Positions 1 through 8,226 of a stretch of 17,410 bases of DNA are shown here, piece after piece. Under the pieces are notes generated by a model, which saw only the letters and a program-made list of their open reading frames with translations, had not been told where the DNA came from and did not search any database. Source of the DNA: Candidatus Competibacteraceae bacterium. GTDB lineage: Bacteria; Pseudomonadota; Gammaproteobacteria; Competibacterales; Competibacteraceae. Position 1 is the first letter of the stretch; each line of letters opens with the position of its first letter. Position numbers and translations under genes: made by a program. The DNA lies in assembly GCA_003527885.1 (NCBI GenBank), contig DPWB01000404.1:1044-18453 (forward strand). Reading direction: 5' to 3'.

Positions 1-2
1 AC

Positions 3-2030
3 AACACCAACGTCGGGTCCGGCCAGACCGTCCGCTTCGATCTGGGCAGCGTGCTCAACGAACCCAACGGCAGCGAAAAGGACGATTTCGTCCTGGTCGA
101 AATCTTCGCCCGCGTGCGCAATATCGTCGCCAACCAAAACGGCGGCTCAGTTCTCAACGGCGAAGCCGCCGGTTCGCCGGTGTCGGTCAGCTACAACGAC
201 GGCGCGCCCCGCACGGTCAATTTCGACCACGACGACGCCACGCCCGGCAATCAAGGCATCCCCTTCACGGTGATCGAGCCGGTATTGGGCGTGACCAAGG
301 CCGCCAGCCCGGCCGCTCAGGCGCTCGGCGATGTGGTCACTTATAACTTGACCGTGAGCCATCAGCCGACCAGCACGGCGGACGCCTACGACGTGGTGTT
401 GACCGACACCCTGCCCGCCGGCTTGACCTATATCCCCGGCTCGGTGAATCCGCCGCCGGCTTTCGTCTCGTTCGACGCCGGCACGCGCGTCCTGCGGCTC
501 GCTTACGCCACTTTACCGCTAGCCGAGGGCAGCCGGACGGTCAGCTACCAGGCCCGCATCGACACGTCGGCCACGGTCGGGACGCCGCTCAACAACGCGG
601 TCGCGATGACCTGGGCCAGCCAGCCCGACGCGGCCGGCACGCCGGATGACGGCCGCACTGGAGCCGACGGCTCCGGCGGCGCGCTCAACGATTACGCGAC
701 CACCACCAGCGCGCCGGTCACGCCGACCGCGAGTTCATCCATCGATGCGGTCAAGACCGTCGCCGATGTCAACGGCGGCGTGGCGCTACCCAACGACGTG
801 TTGGAATACACGGTCGTTTTGACCAACACCGGCAGCACGCCGGCCACCAACGTCGTTTACACCGACCCGATTCCGGCCAACACGACCTACATTGACGGTT
901 CGTTGTTGCTGAACGCCGCTCCGGCCACCAATGCGGGCACGGCGGCGCAATTACAGCTCGCGGTCGGCGGCCTGCAACCTGGAGCCAGCGCCACCGTCAA
1001 GTTCCAGGTGCGCATCAATGCCGGCGTGGCCAATGGCGTGGTGATCCGCAATCAAGGTTCCGTGGATTCGGATCAGACCGTGCCGGAACCGACCGACAGC
1101 GACGGCGACGACAACAACGGCGACCAACCAACCGACATTCCGGTCGGCGGCCAACCGCCGTTGACCAGCGCGCTGTATTCCGAGAAGACCGTCGCTTGGA
1201 CTGATACTAACGGCTCCAGCACCGTCAACGCGGGCGACACCCTGCGCTATACCGTCACCCTGCGCAACCGGGGCGCGGCGACGCTCACCGGCTTGAGTTT
1301 CAACGATACCATTCCAACCGGGCTGAGCTACGTCGCCGCCTCCGCTTCCGCCACCAGCGGCACGGCGGCGGTGACCGGACAAACCGTCAGTTGGACCGGA
1401 ATAGCCGATCTCGCGCCGGGCGCGAGCCAAACCTTGCGGTTCGATGTCACGATTGGGGCCATCACCGGCGCGAGTCAGACCTTCACCAACCAAGGCAGCG
1501 CCGCCTCTACCCAAACCGGTTCTGTCCTCACCGACAGCAACGGCGACCCCAGCGACGGCAGCCAGCCGACTTCGATCACGGCGGTCGGCACCGGAACCGC
1601 CGCGCCGGCGCTGGACGCGCAGAAGCGCTGGTCTCTGGCGGTAGATGGCAGCACCATCGGCGTGGTCGATCCCGGCGATACGGTGCAATACACCCTCACC
1701 GTCACCAACACCGGCGCGCAAGCCGCCAGCAACGTGCGGCTGACCGACGCGCCGCTGCCGGCTCAGTTCACCTTCGTCCCGGGCAGCCTCGCCACCAGCC
1801 TCGGTGCGGTGGTGACCGAAACCCCCATCGACGTCAACGTCGGCACTCTGAACCCCGGTCAGACCGTCACCGCCACCTTCCGAATGACGGTTAACGCCGG
1901 GACCAACGGCCTAATCGCCAACAATCAGGCGAACGCGACGGCGGCCGGCGGCATTTCGGTCAACAGCGACGACAACGGCAACCCCGGCGACGGCCTGAAC
2001 CCGACGCTGACCCCCATCGGCCCGGTCGCC
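3..2030 (+). repeat. Higher-order duplication, copy A (about 4.5 domains)
   Basis: The run of domain subtypes here (ARxDN tail, NDY, VDSDQT, TDSNGDP, KRW-type) recurs in the same order at about 4100-6040. Matching positions are offset by roughly 4,095, 4,077, 4,050 and 4,034 nt going down the block. Specific peptide matches support true block duplication: STADAYD against STADAFD, VIRNQG followed by VDSDQTVP in both, and QPTxIT. At DNA level, bases 1041-1086 and 5121-5166 align without gaps and with few mismatches. Confidence 0.7.
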
Positions 2031-5000
2031 ACCTTCGCCGGCCTGAGCAAAACGCTGGTCAGCACCTCAAACGGCAACGACGCGAACGCCGCCGTTCAAA
2101 TCGGTGAAATCCTGAGCTATCAAATCGAGTTTAACGTTCCGGCCGGCACGACCGGCGAGGTGACGATGCTCGACACTTTGCCGGCGGGTATGAGTTACGT
2201 GGCCGGTACGGCGCGGCTGGCGCGGCGGTTCGGCACGGGATTGACGGCTTCGCAGAATCCGGGCGGCGTCAACGCCGCCGTCAGCGATGCTTTCGTCCCG
2301 TTGACCGACGGCGCTGAAGCCGTGGCGGCCGGTCAGACCCTCAGCGTGTTCCTCGGCAACGTCATCAACTCTGGCGGTAATTCGAGCTATGTTCTCGAAC
2401 TGCAAGCGCGGGTCGATAACGTCGCCGGCAACCAAGCGGGTACGGCGCTCACCGATCAAGCGGACCTGAGCTACCGGAACGCCGCCGGCCAACTGGGCAA
2501 CCTGACTCCGGCGACGCAAACCACCACGGTGGCGGAGCCGAACCTCCAGATCGCCAAGACCGCTTCGGTCAACGCCGTGCTGCCCAATACCGCCAGCACG
2601 ATCCGCTTTACCGTGACGCTGACCAACCCGGCCGGCGCGAACGTCAGCGCGGCGCACGATGTCAGCATCAGCGATATCTTGCCGGCGGCCTTTGCTTCCG
2701 CGGCGCTGGTCAGCGCCACGCCAAGCGGCGGCGTGACCGGCCAAACGTGCGCCTTTACCGGCACGACGCTCGGTTGCACAGCGACGCTGTTCCCGCCCGA
2801 CGGTCAGTTGGTGGTCCTTTACGACGCCACCACCACCGCCACGCTGGCGGAAGGCGCTAGCGTGACCAACAACAGCAGCGCGCAGTGGACCAGCTTGCCG
2901 GAAGCGAACCCCGGCGAGCGCACCGGCGCGGGCGGCGTCAACGATTACACCGCCGCCAGCGACGTGCTCATCCGGGTCGGGACGCCGAATCTGGACAAGA
3001 CCGTCGTCAACCCGCAAACCCGCTACGCCATCGGCGACGAGGTGAGCTACCGGGTGGTGCTGTCCTTCCCCGGCAGCTTCAACAGCGCCTCGTTCCAGGA
3101 CGTGTTGAGCGCGGGCTTGAGCTACGTGCCCGGCAGCCTGACGCTGGAGTACGGCACCGGCCTGAGCGCGTCCACGCCGCCCGCCGACTTCACGCGCACC
3201 GACAACGCGCCGGCGGCCGACCAGGAAACGTTGGCGCTGGCCTTCGGCACGTTGAGCAACGCCAGCGGCGACACGCGCACCGTCACCCTGAACTATCGGG
3301 CGCGGGTCGATAATCTGCTGAGCAACCAAGACGGCCAGACGCTGCCGAACACGGCGACCCTGGGTTACGCCAAACCGCTGACCGGCGAACCGGCCAGCAT
3401 CAGCGACGCCGAAAGCGTCACCGTCGGCGAGCCGCAGCTGGCGGTCACTCACACCATCACCAGCCCGACCGCCAATCTTGAGGCGGGCGACACGGTGGGC
3501 TATCAGGTCACCGTCACCAATACCGGCAATACGACTTCCTTCGAGACCTTGTTGCGCGAGTTGCTACCGCCGGGATTGGGCAACGTCCAGGGCATCAGCG
3601 TGGTGCTGACCAACACCAGCGGCGGCAGCGAAACGCCGACCATCACCGTGTTGCCCGACGGCTGGCAAAGCAGCCCGTTCGATCTCAAGCCGGGCGACAG
3701 CGTCAAGATCGTGTTCACCGCCACCCTGCAAAACACCGTGCAGCCGGGCCAGACCTTGCAAGCGAGCGTGGACGCGACCTACAGCAGCCGCGACGGCGAC
3801 GACCCGAACCAACGGACCGGCACGACGGCGGGTCCGAGCCAGGACGACGATACCGCGCTCGACAACTACCGCGTCGCGGCGCTGTCGGACACGTTCACGG
3901 TCGGCGATCCGGTGTCCTTGAACAAGGCGTTCCAGCCAGACCCGGCCAAGACGAACTACGCCATCGGCGAAACGGTCGGCTACCGGCTACGGCTGTCGGT
4001 GGGCGAGGGCACGGTTCGGGCGGTCACGGTGACCGACACCCTGCCGGCGGGCTTGACCTTCCTCGACGCCACTGTCGGTCAGGGCAACACCGGCATCACC
4101 TTCGGCGGCGGCGCGCCGGTCCAGACCGGCCAAACGCTGACCTTCAACTTGGGCGATCTGGTGAACCCGACCAACGGCAACGCCGCCGACGACTTCATCA
4201 CCCTCGACATCCGCGCGCGGCTGGACAATCTGCCCGAACACCAGGATGGCGTCGTGCTCGGCAACAACGCGCAATTGCGCTTCACCGACGGCGCGGGCGT
4301 CCCGCAAACGCGGGACTTCGACGCCGACACGAGCGCGCCGGGCCTCCAGCCGCTGAATCTCACCGTGGTGGAGCCCAACCTCGCGCTCGCCAAAGCCGTA
4401 ACCCCGACTCAACAGAGTCTCGGCGATGAGGTGACTTTCACCTTGACGCTGGATCATACGGCGGCCAGTACGGCGGACGCTTTCGATCTGGTGGTGGGCG
4501 ACACTTTGCCGGTCGGCTTGAGCTACAGTCCGGGTTCCGCCTCGCCAGCGCCGGCCAGCGTCTCGCCGGACGGGCGCACGCTGGTTTGGAACATCGCCAG
4601 CCTGACCCGCACCAGCGACCATCTGGCCATCAGCTATCGGGCGCGAATCGCGATGGACGCCGTGGTCGGCATCGGTCTGACCAACGCCGCAGCATTGGGC
4701 TACGCCTCCAGCCCCGGCGCGACCGGCGGCGCGGACAGCGGACGTACCGGGGCCGGTGGTCTGAACGACTATGCGGCGACCGGCGCGGCCACGGCCACGC
4801 CGACCACTAATTCGGTGATCAACGCCAGCAAGTCGGCCGGGTTCGCCGCCGGCGGCGATGCCAACGGCAATGGCGCGGTCGAGCCGGGCGATATCCTGTT
4901 GTATGCGATCAGCCTGACCAACACCGGCGCGAGCCCGACCCACAACGTCGTTTTCACGGACCCGATGCCGGCTCAGACCGAGTATGTCGCCAACAGCAGC

Positions 5001-6605
5001 AACCCGCCGGGCGTGTTCAGCAACGACACGCTGACGGTGAATCTGGGAACGCTGAACGCGGGCGCTTCGGCCGTCGTCAGCTTCCAGGCACGGGTCAACA
5101 CCACCGCCGCAGCCGGTACCGTGATCCGCAACCAGGGTGTGGTGGATTCCGATCAGACGGTGCCGGTCCCGACCAATCAGACCGAGACGACGGTGGTTGC
5201 AGCCGTCCAGCCGCGGCTGGCGGCCTACAAGGCGGTGGCCGTGCAAAACGACGCCACCCCGGTCGGCGCCGTCGGTCCCGGCGATAGCTTGCGCTATACC
5301 ATCGTGCTGCAAAATAGCAGCGCCGCGCCGCTGGCGGGCTTGACGCTGGCCGATCCGATCCCCGACGGGTTGAGCTACGTCAGCGGCAGCGCCAGCCCCG
5401 CGGCTACGCTGGCCGGCGCGACCTTGACCTGGAGCAATCTGAGCGTGCCCGCCAACGGTACCCTGGTGGTGACCTTCGATGTCACGATCAACCCGTTCAG
5501 CGGTTCCACGCGGGCGTTCAGCAACCAGCTCGTGGCGAGCTCGCCGCAAATCGGCGCCGTACAAACCGACTCGAACGGCGATCCGGGCGACGGCGCGCAA
5601 CCGACCACGATCACGGCGGTGGTGGGCGCAACCGGCGCCCCGAGGTTGGAATTGCGCAAACGCTGGGAACTCCAGCAGGATCTGGGAGGCGATGGAGCGG
5701 TCAGCCCAGGCGATACCGTCCTGTACGGGCTGGTGGTGGCGAATACCGGCTCCAGCGCGGCCAGCGCGGTGCGGATCGTGGATACGCCGTTACCGGCCCA
5801 GGTCAGCTTGGTGGCCGGCAGCACGGTGACCACGCGGGGCGCCGTCGCCGGCGAGAATCCGCTCACCGTCAATATCGGAACCCTCAATCCGGGCGAAACG
5901 GCGGCGGTCAACGTCCTGGTCACCATCAAGTCCGGCACCGAGGGCCAGATCGCCAGCAACCGGGCGACCGCGACGGCGGCCAATGCCACCGGCGTTTCGT
6001 CCAACATGACGCAAACGCCGATTGCGGGGGCCGGCCACCTGTTCGATCCGCCCTCCGGCCGCAAGACGGTGAATGCCAGCGGCCTGCCCGTGCTCGAATG
6101 GCGCATGGTCTGGATCAACGACGGCAACCAAACGGCGCTGGCGACGCGGGTCGTGGACGCCATCCCGGCCGGGACCGTCTACGAGCCTGGCAGCCTGCGT
6201 TGTGAGGCGCGCGGCGGTTCGACCGTAGCCCTGTGCAATTACGACGCCGCTCAAAATCGGGTGGTTTACCAGGGCAACATCGCCGCCGATCCGGGCGCGC
6301 TGGATGAGACAACGGCCCAGAACGAAGTCGTGATCGTCTTCGGCAGCCGGCTCCAGACCGGGATCACCAACGCCAGCAACACCGGCGCCGCCCACTGGGA
6401 CGCCAACGGCGATGGCAACGTGGACAACGATGTCGCCGCCGGACAACAGCCGGTCAAGACCAACAGCGGCGAAGCCACGGTATGGGATATCGCGGAGATT
6501 CCGACGCTGTCTCAAGTCGCCACGCTGGTATTGCTGGGCTTGCTGTTGCTGCTGGGATGGAGTCACCGGGATCGAGCCGTGCAACCGGGAGGCTCGCGTC
6601 GCTAG
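3..6605 (+). CDS. Giant DUF11-repeat surface protein with IPTL-CTERM anchor (5' truncated)
   Basis: The reading frame is open from the first bases and the first in-frame start-like codon (GTG at 51) lies inside a repeat, so the true start and any signal peptide are upstream of the window. About 2,200 residues are visible. They are tandem domains of the DUF11 / conserved-repeat type, each with the pattern K-T/A... GD.v.Y.ltv.NTG... v..tD.lPaGl.Y.pGS, roughly every 430-490 nt. Composition is rich in Ala, Thr, Gly, Asn and Asp. Only four cysteines are evident, in two close pairs (near 2750-2780 and 6200-6240). Asp/Asn/Gly-rich linkers such as DSDGDDNNGD resemble calcium-binding loops (inference). 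The C-terminus is an IPTL motif, a hydrophobic stretch and an Arg-rich tail. Known for the family: exported, surface-associated, often adhesive or structural. The exact role here is unknown. The family assignment is solid; an adhesin role is inference. Confidence 0.9.
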   Translation, partial: NTNVGSGQTVRFDLGSVLNEPNGSEKDDFVLVEIFARVRNIVANQNGGSVLNGEAAGSPVSVSYNDGAPRTVNFDHDDATPGNQGIPFTVIEPVLGVTKAASPAAQALGDVVTYNLTVSHQPTSTADAYDVVLTDTLPAGLTYIPGSVNPPPAFVSFDAGTRVLRLAYATLPLAEGSRTVSYQARIDTSATVGTPLNNAVAMTWASQPDAAGTPDDGRTGADGSGGALNDYATTTSAPVTPTASSSIDAVKTVADVNGGVALPNDVLEYTVVLTNTGSTPATNVVYTDPIPANTTYIDGSLLLNAAPATNAGTAAQLQLAVGGLQPGASATVKFQVRINAGVANGVVIRNQGSVDSDQTVPEPTDSDGDDNNGDQPTDIPVGGQPPLTSALYSEKTVAWTDTNGSSTVNAGDTLRYTVTLRNRGAATLTGLSFNDTIPTGLSYVAASASATSGTAAVTGQTVSWTGIADLAPGASQTLRFDVTIGAITGASQTFTNQGSAASTQTGSVLTDSNGDPSDGSQPTSITAVGTGTAAPALDAQKRWSLAVDGSTIGVVDPGDTVQYTLTVTNTGAQAASNVRLTDAPLPAQFTFVPGSLATSLGAVVTETPIDVNVGTLNPGQTVTATFRMTVNAGTNGLIANNQANATAAGGISVNSDDNGNPGDGLNPTLTPIGPVATFAGLSKTLVSTSNGNDANAAVQIGEILSYQIEFNVPAGTTGEVTMLDTLPAGMSYVAGTARLARRFGTGLTASQNPGGVNAAVSDAFVPLTDGAEAVAAGQTLSVFLGNVINSGGNSSYVLELQARVDNVAGNQAGTALTDQADLSYRNAAGQLGNLTPATQTTTVAEPNLQIAKTASVNAVLPNTASTIRFTVTLTNPAGANVSAAHDVSISDILPAAFASAALVSATPSGGVTGQTCAFTGTTLGCTATLFPPDGQLVVLYDATTTATLAEGASVTNNSSAQWTSLPEANPGERTGAGGVNDYTAASDVLIRVGTPNLDKTVVNPQTRYAIGDEVSYRVVLSFPGSFNSASFQDVLSAGLSYVPGSLTLEYGTGLSASTPPADFTRTDNAPAADQETLALAFGTLSNASGDTRTVTLNYRARVDNLLSNQDGQTLPNTATLGYAKPLTGEPASISDAESVTVGEPQLAVTHTITSPTANLEAGDTVGYQVTVTNTGNTTSFETLLRELLPPGLGNVQGISVVLTNTSGGSETPTITVLPDGWQSSPFDLKPGDSVKIVFTATLQNTVQPGQTLQASVDATYSSRDGDDPNQRTGTTAGPSQDDDTALDNYRVAALSDTFTVGDPVSLNKAFQPDPAKTNYAIGETVGYRLRLSVGEGTVRAVTVTDTLPAGLTFLDATVGQGNTGITFGGGAPVQTGQTLTFNLGDLVNPTNGNAADDFITLDIRARLDNLPEHQDGVVLGNNAQLRFTDGAGVPQTRDFDADTSAPGLQPLNLTVVEPNLALAKAVTPTQQSLGDEVTFTLTLDHTAASTADAFDLVVGDTLPVGLSYSPGSASPAPASVSPDGRTLVWNIASLTRTSDHLAISYRARIAMDAVVGIGLTNAAALGYASSPGATGGADSGRTGAGGLNDYAATGAATATPTTNSVINASKSAGFAAGGDANGNGAVEPGDILLYAISLTNTGASPTHNVVFTDPMPAQTEYVANSSNPPGVFSNDTLTVNLGTLNAGASAVVSFQARVNTTAAAGTVIRNQGVVDSDQTVPVPTNQTETTVVAAVQPRLAAYKAVAVQNDATPVGAVGPGDSLRYTIVLQNSSAAPLAGLTLADPIPDGLSYVSGSASPAATLAGATLTWSNLSVPANGTLVVTFDVTINPFSGSTRAFSNQLVASSPQIGAVQTDSNGDPGDGAQPTTITAVVGATGAPRLELRKRWELQQDLGGDGAVSPGDTVLYGLVVANTGSSAASAVRIVDTPLPAQVSLVAGSTVTTRGAVAGENPLTVNIGTLNPGETAAVNVLVTIKSGTEGQIASNRATATAANATGVSSNMTQTPIAGAGHLFDPPSGRKTVNASGLPVLEWRMVWINDGNQTALATRVVDAIPAGTVYEPGSLRCEARGGSTVALCNYDAAQNRVVYQGNIAADPGALDETTAQNEVVIVFGSRLQTGITNASNTGAAHWDANGDGNVDNDVAAGQQPVKTNSGEATVWDIAEIPTLSQVATLVLLGLLLLLGWSHRDRAVQPGGSRR
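282..6190 (+). repeat. Tandem array of 14 DUF11-type domains, alternating subtypes
   Basis: Domain starts, judged from the conserved K...GD..Y segment, lie near 282, 741, 1165, 1609, 2035, 2540, 2988, 3435, 3915, 4377, 4816, 5214, 5643 and 6045; the tail of one more precedes 282. Domains fall into recognisable subtypes by their C-terminal signature. One ends in A-R-v/l-D-N (tail domain before 282; domains starting at 2035, 2988, 3915). One ends in R-T-G...N-D-Y or a variant (282, 2540, 3435, 4377). One ends in V-D-S-D-Q-T-V-P (741, 4816). One ends in T-D-S-N-G-D-P (1165, 5214). The first two subtypes alternate through the middle of the protein. Boundaries are estimates by eye. Confidence 0.8.
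4100..6040 (+). repeat. Higher-order duplication, copy B
   Basis: This is the second copy of the block described at 3-2030, with the same order of domain subtypes. Protein similarity to the matching copy-A domain appears higher than to neighbouring domains, while DNA identity is moderate. That suggests an old duplication now diverging, or one kept partly alike by recombination. The domains between the copies (about 2035-4100) are different and alternate between two subtypes only. Confidence 0.65.
6498..6602 (+). other. IPTL-CTERM sorting signal at the end of the repeat protein
   Basis: The last 35 residues start with IPTLSQVA, continue as a run of about 14 mostly Leu/Val/Gly/Ala residues, and end in a basic tail (W-S-H-R-D-R ... 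R-R). This tripartite layout is that of the IPTL-CTERM family, which is thought to be processed by an exosortase of the XrtH type in Gram-negative bacteria (established family knowledge). The usual continuation IPTLxxWG is not kept: V-A stands where W-G is expected. Confidence 0.8.
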
Positions 6606-6632
6606 GCGACGGCCAGGAAGCTAGCTGAACGG

Positions 6633-6659
6633 TAAGGGCGTCCCCGGTGGACGCCCTTA
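6633..6659 (+). terminator. Hairpin after the giant repeat gene
   Basis: A perfect 11-bp inverted repeat (TAAGGGCGTCC / GGACGCCCTTA) with a 5-nt loop begins 28 nt after the stop codon. It is followed by TCGTTACC and not by a clear T-run, so it may be an imperfect rho-independent terminator or an mRNA 3'-end stabiliser. It separates the repeat gene from the helicase gene. Confidence 0.65.
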
Positions 6660-6734
6660 TCGTTACCGGACGGTTGAACGAAACAGAGAATGCTTTAGGC
6701 TAGGCGGAGACGCTTGCCAACCGCTGAGAATTCC

Positions 6735-8216
6735 ATGCCTTTCCGCACCAAAGACAACGCGGGCCTTTACCGCGTCGGCCACGATGACTCCGAACGCCAG
6801 CTTCGCTTCGACCGGGGTACTTTATTGCTGGAAGGCGTCGCCGAACTGCCGGCCGGCTTGGAGACTTGGTTTTGCTACGACCCGCGCGTGGACGCCTATC
6901 GCGCCCCGGCCAATTGCTACAGCGATATCATCGGCCCGCTAAAGAGCGAGCTGGCCCGCAACAAAGCGCCGCGCTACCAACTGCGGGAATTGAGCTGCGC
7001 GCTGGAAATGACGCCTTATCCGCACCAGCGGGAAGCGCTGGCGGCGTGGCGGGCGGCGAAAGGGCGCGGGGTGGTGGTGCTGCCGACCGGGGCCGGCAAA
7101 ACCCTGGTCGGCTTGCTGGCGCTGTGCTGGGCGCGACGGGACGGGCTGATCATGGTCCCGACCCTGGATTTGATGCAGCAATGGTACGCTTTGCTGCGGG
7201 CCGCTTTTCCCGATCAAGAGATCGGCCTGATCGGCGGCGGCTACCACGAACCGCAGCCGCTCACCATCGCCACCTACGATTCCGCCGCCCGGCACATCGA
7301 ACGTTTGGGCGACCGCTTCGGGTTGCTGGTCTTCGATGAAGTCCATCATCTGCCGTCGGAGTTTTACCGGATCATCGCCGAATTTTCGCTGGCCCCCTAC
7401 CGGCTGGGCTTGACCGCGACGCCGGAGCGTAGCGACGGGCGCGACGCCGATCTACCCGCTTTGATCGGCCCTATCGTCTACCGCAAGCGCCCCGAACAGT
7501 TGGCCGGCGGCGTGCTGGCGGATTTTCAGGTGCGCTCGGTCCACGTCGATTTGTCGCCCGCCGAACGCGCCGCTTACCAGCAAGCGCTGGACGAACGCAA
7601 CAGCTTCTTGCAAGCGAACCGGCTATCGTTGAGCACGCTGGAAGGCTGGAACCGTTTCGTGATGCTGTCGGCGCGCAGCGTCGAGGGCCGCCGCGCCATG
7701 CGCGCGCACCGCGACGCCCGCCGCATCGCCCACGCCACGCCGGGCAAGCTGCGGGCGCTGGGCTTGGTGTGCGCCAATCACCCCGGCGCCAAGACGGTGA
7801 TTTTCACCGAGGACAACGCCACCGCCTACGAAGTCTCCCAGCGCTTCCTGATCCCTTGCCTGACCCATCAGACCGCGATCAAGGAGCGCCAGGCTTTTCT
7901 GGATGGCTTTAAAAGCGGGCTTTATACCGCCATCGTCACCAGCAACGTGCTCAATGAAGGGGTGGACGTACCGGACGCTTCGATCGGCGTCATCCTGTCC
8001 GGCAGCGCCTCGGCGCGGGAATTCGTGCAGCGCCTGGGGCGCATTTTGCGGCGCGGCGACGGCAAGCAGGCGGTTCTTTATGAAGTGATCGCCAAGGAAA
8101 CGCGAGAAGAGCGGGTCGCCGACCGCCGCCGCACACCGCCCGATACGGCCCGGAAAGCGGAACGGATCGAAGCGACCTTGGCCTTGTTCGACCCATCGCT
8201 CCCGGCGCCCCCGTAA
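6735..8216 (+). CDS. XPB-like superfamily 2 DNA helicase
   Basis: This is an ATP-dependent DNA helicase of the XPB/Rad25 type, about 493 residues from the chosen ATG. The frame also allows TTG at 6714, preceded closely by GGAGA; I prefer ATG 6735, with GAG 6 nt upstream. Numbered from TTG 6714, motifs in order are: an N-terminal domain of about 95 residues with W-x-C-Y-D-P-R and Y-R-A-P (resembling the damage-recognition domain of archaeal XPB); P-H-Q (about 102); Walker A L-P-T-G-A-G-K-T (about 123-130); DEVHH Walker B (208-212); L-T-A-T-P-E-R (about 233); K-T-V-I-F (about 360); N-E-G-V-D-V-P (about 413); and Q-R-L-G-R-I-L-R-R (about 439). The archaeal/eukaryal RED motif after L-T-A-T appears here as R-S-D. 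The gene directly downstream is DUF790, the Bax1 nuclease family, which supports an XPB-type identity. The helicase call is firm; a role in excision repair is inferred. Confidence 0.9.
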   Translation: MPFRTKDNAGLYRVGHDDSERQLRFDRGTLLLEGVAELPAGLETWFCYDPRVDAYRAPANCYSDIIGPLKSELARNKAPRYQLRELSCALEMTPYPHQREALAAWRAAKGRGVVVLPTGAGKTLVGLLALCWARRDGLIMVPTLDLMQQWYALLRAAFPDQEIGLIGGGYHEPQPLTIATYDSAARHIERLGDRFGLLVFDEVHHLPSEFYRIIAEFSLAPYRLGLTATPERSDGRDADLPALIGPIVYRKRPEQLAGGVLADFQVRSVHVDLSPAERAAYQQALDERNSFLQANRLSLSTLEGWNRFVMLSARSVEGRRAMRAHRDARRIAHATPGKLRALGLVCANHPGAKTVIFTEDNATAYEVSQRFLIPCLTHQTAIKERQAFLDGFKSGLYTAIVTSNVLNEGVDVPDASIGVILSGSASAREFVQRLGRILRRGDGKQAVLYEVIAKETREERVADRRRTPPDTARKAERIEATLALFDPSLPAPP

Positions 8217-8226
8217 GCCTCAAGCG

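Noticed and set aside
3987..5600. Very long open frame (537 codons) on the minus strand inside the repeat gene, with similar ones at 2067-3452 and 951-1721
   Set aside because: They are antisense shadows of a GC-rich, repetitive coding sequence. Translations are Arg/Gly/Ala/Val-rich, lack recognisable domains, and the plus-strand frame has clear domain structure throughout.
3..6605. Regularly spaced repeats that might suggest a CRISPR-like or satellite array
   Set aside because: The period is about 430-490 nt, the reading frame is kept throughout, and conservation is at protein level; these are protein domains.
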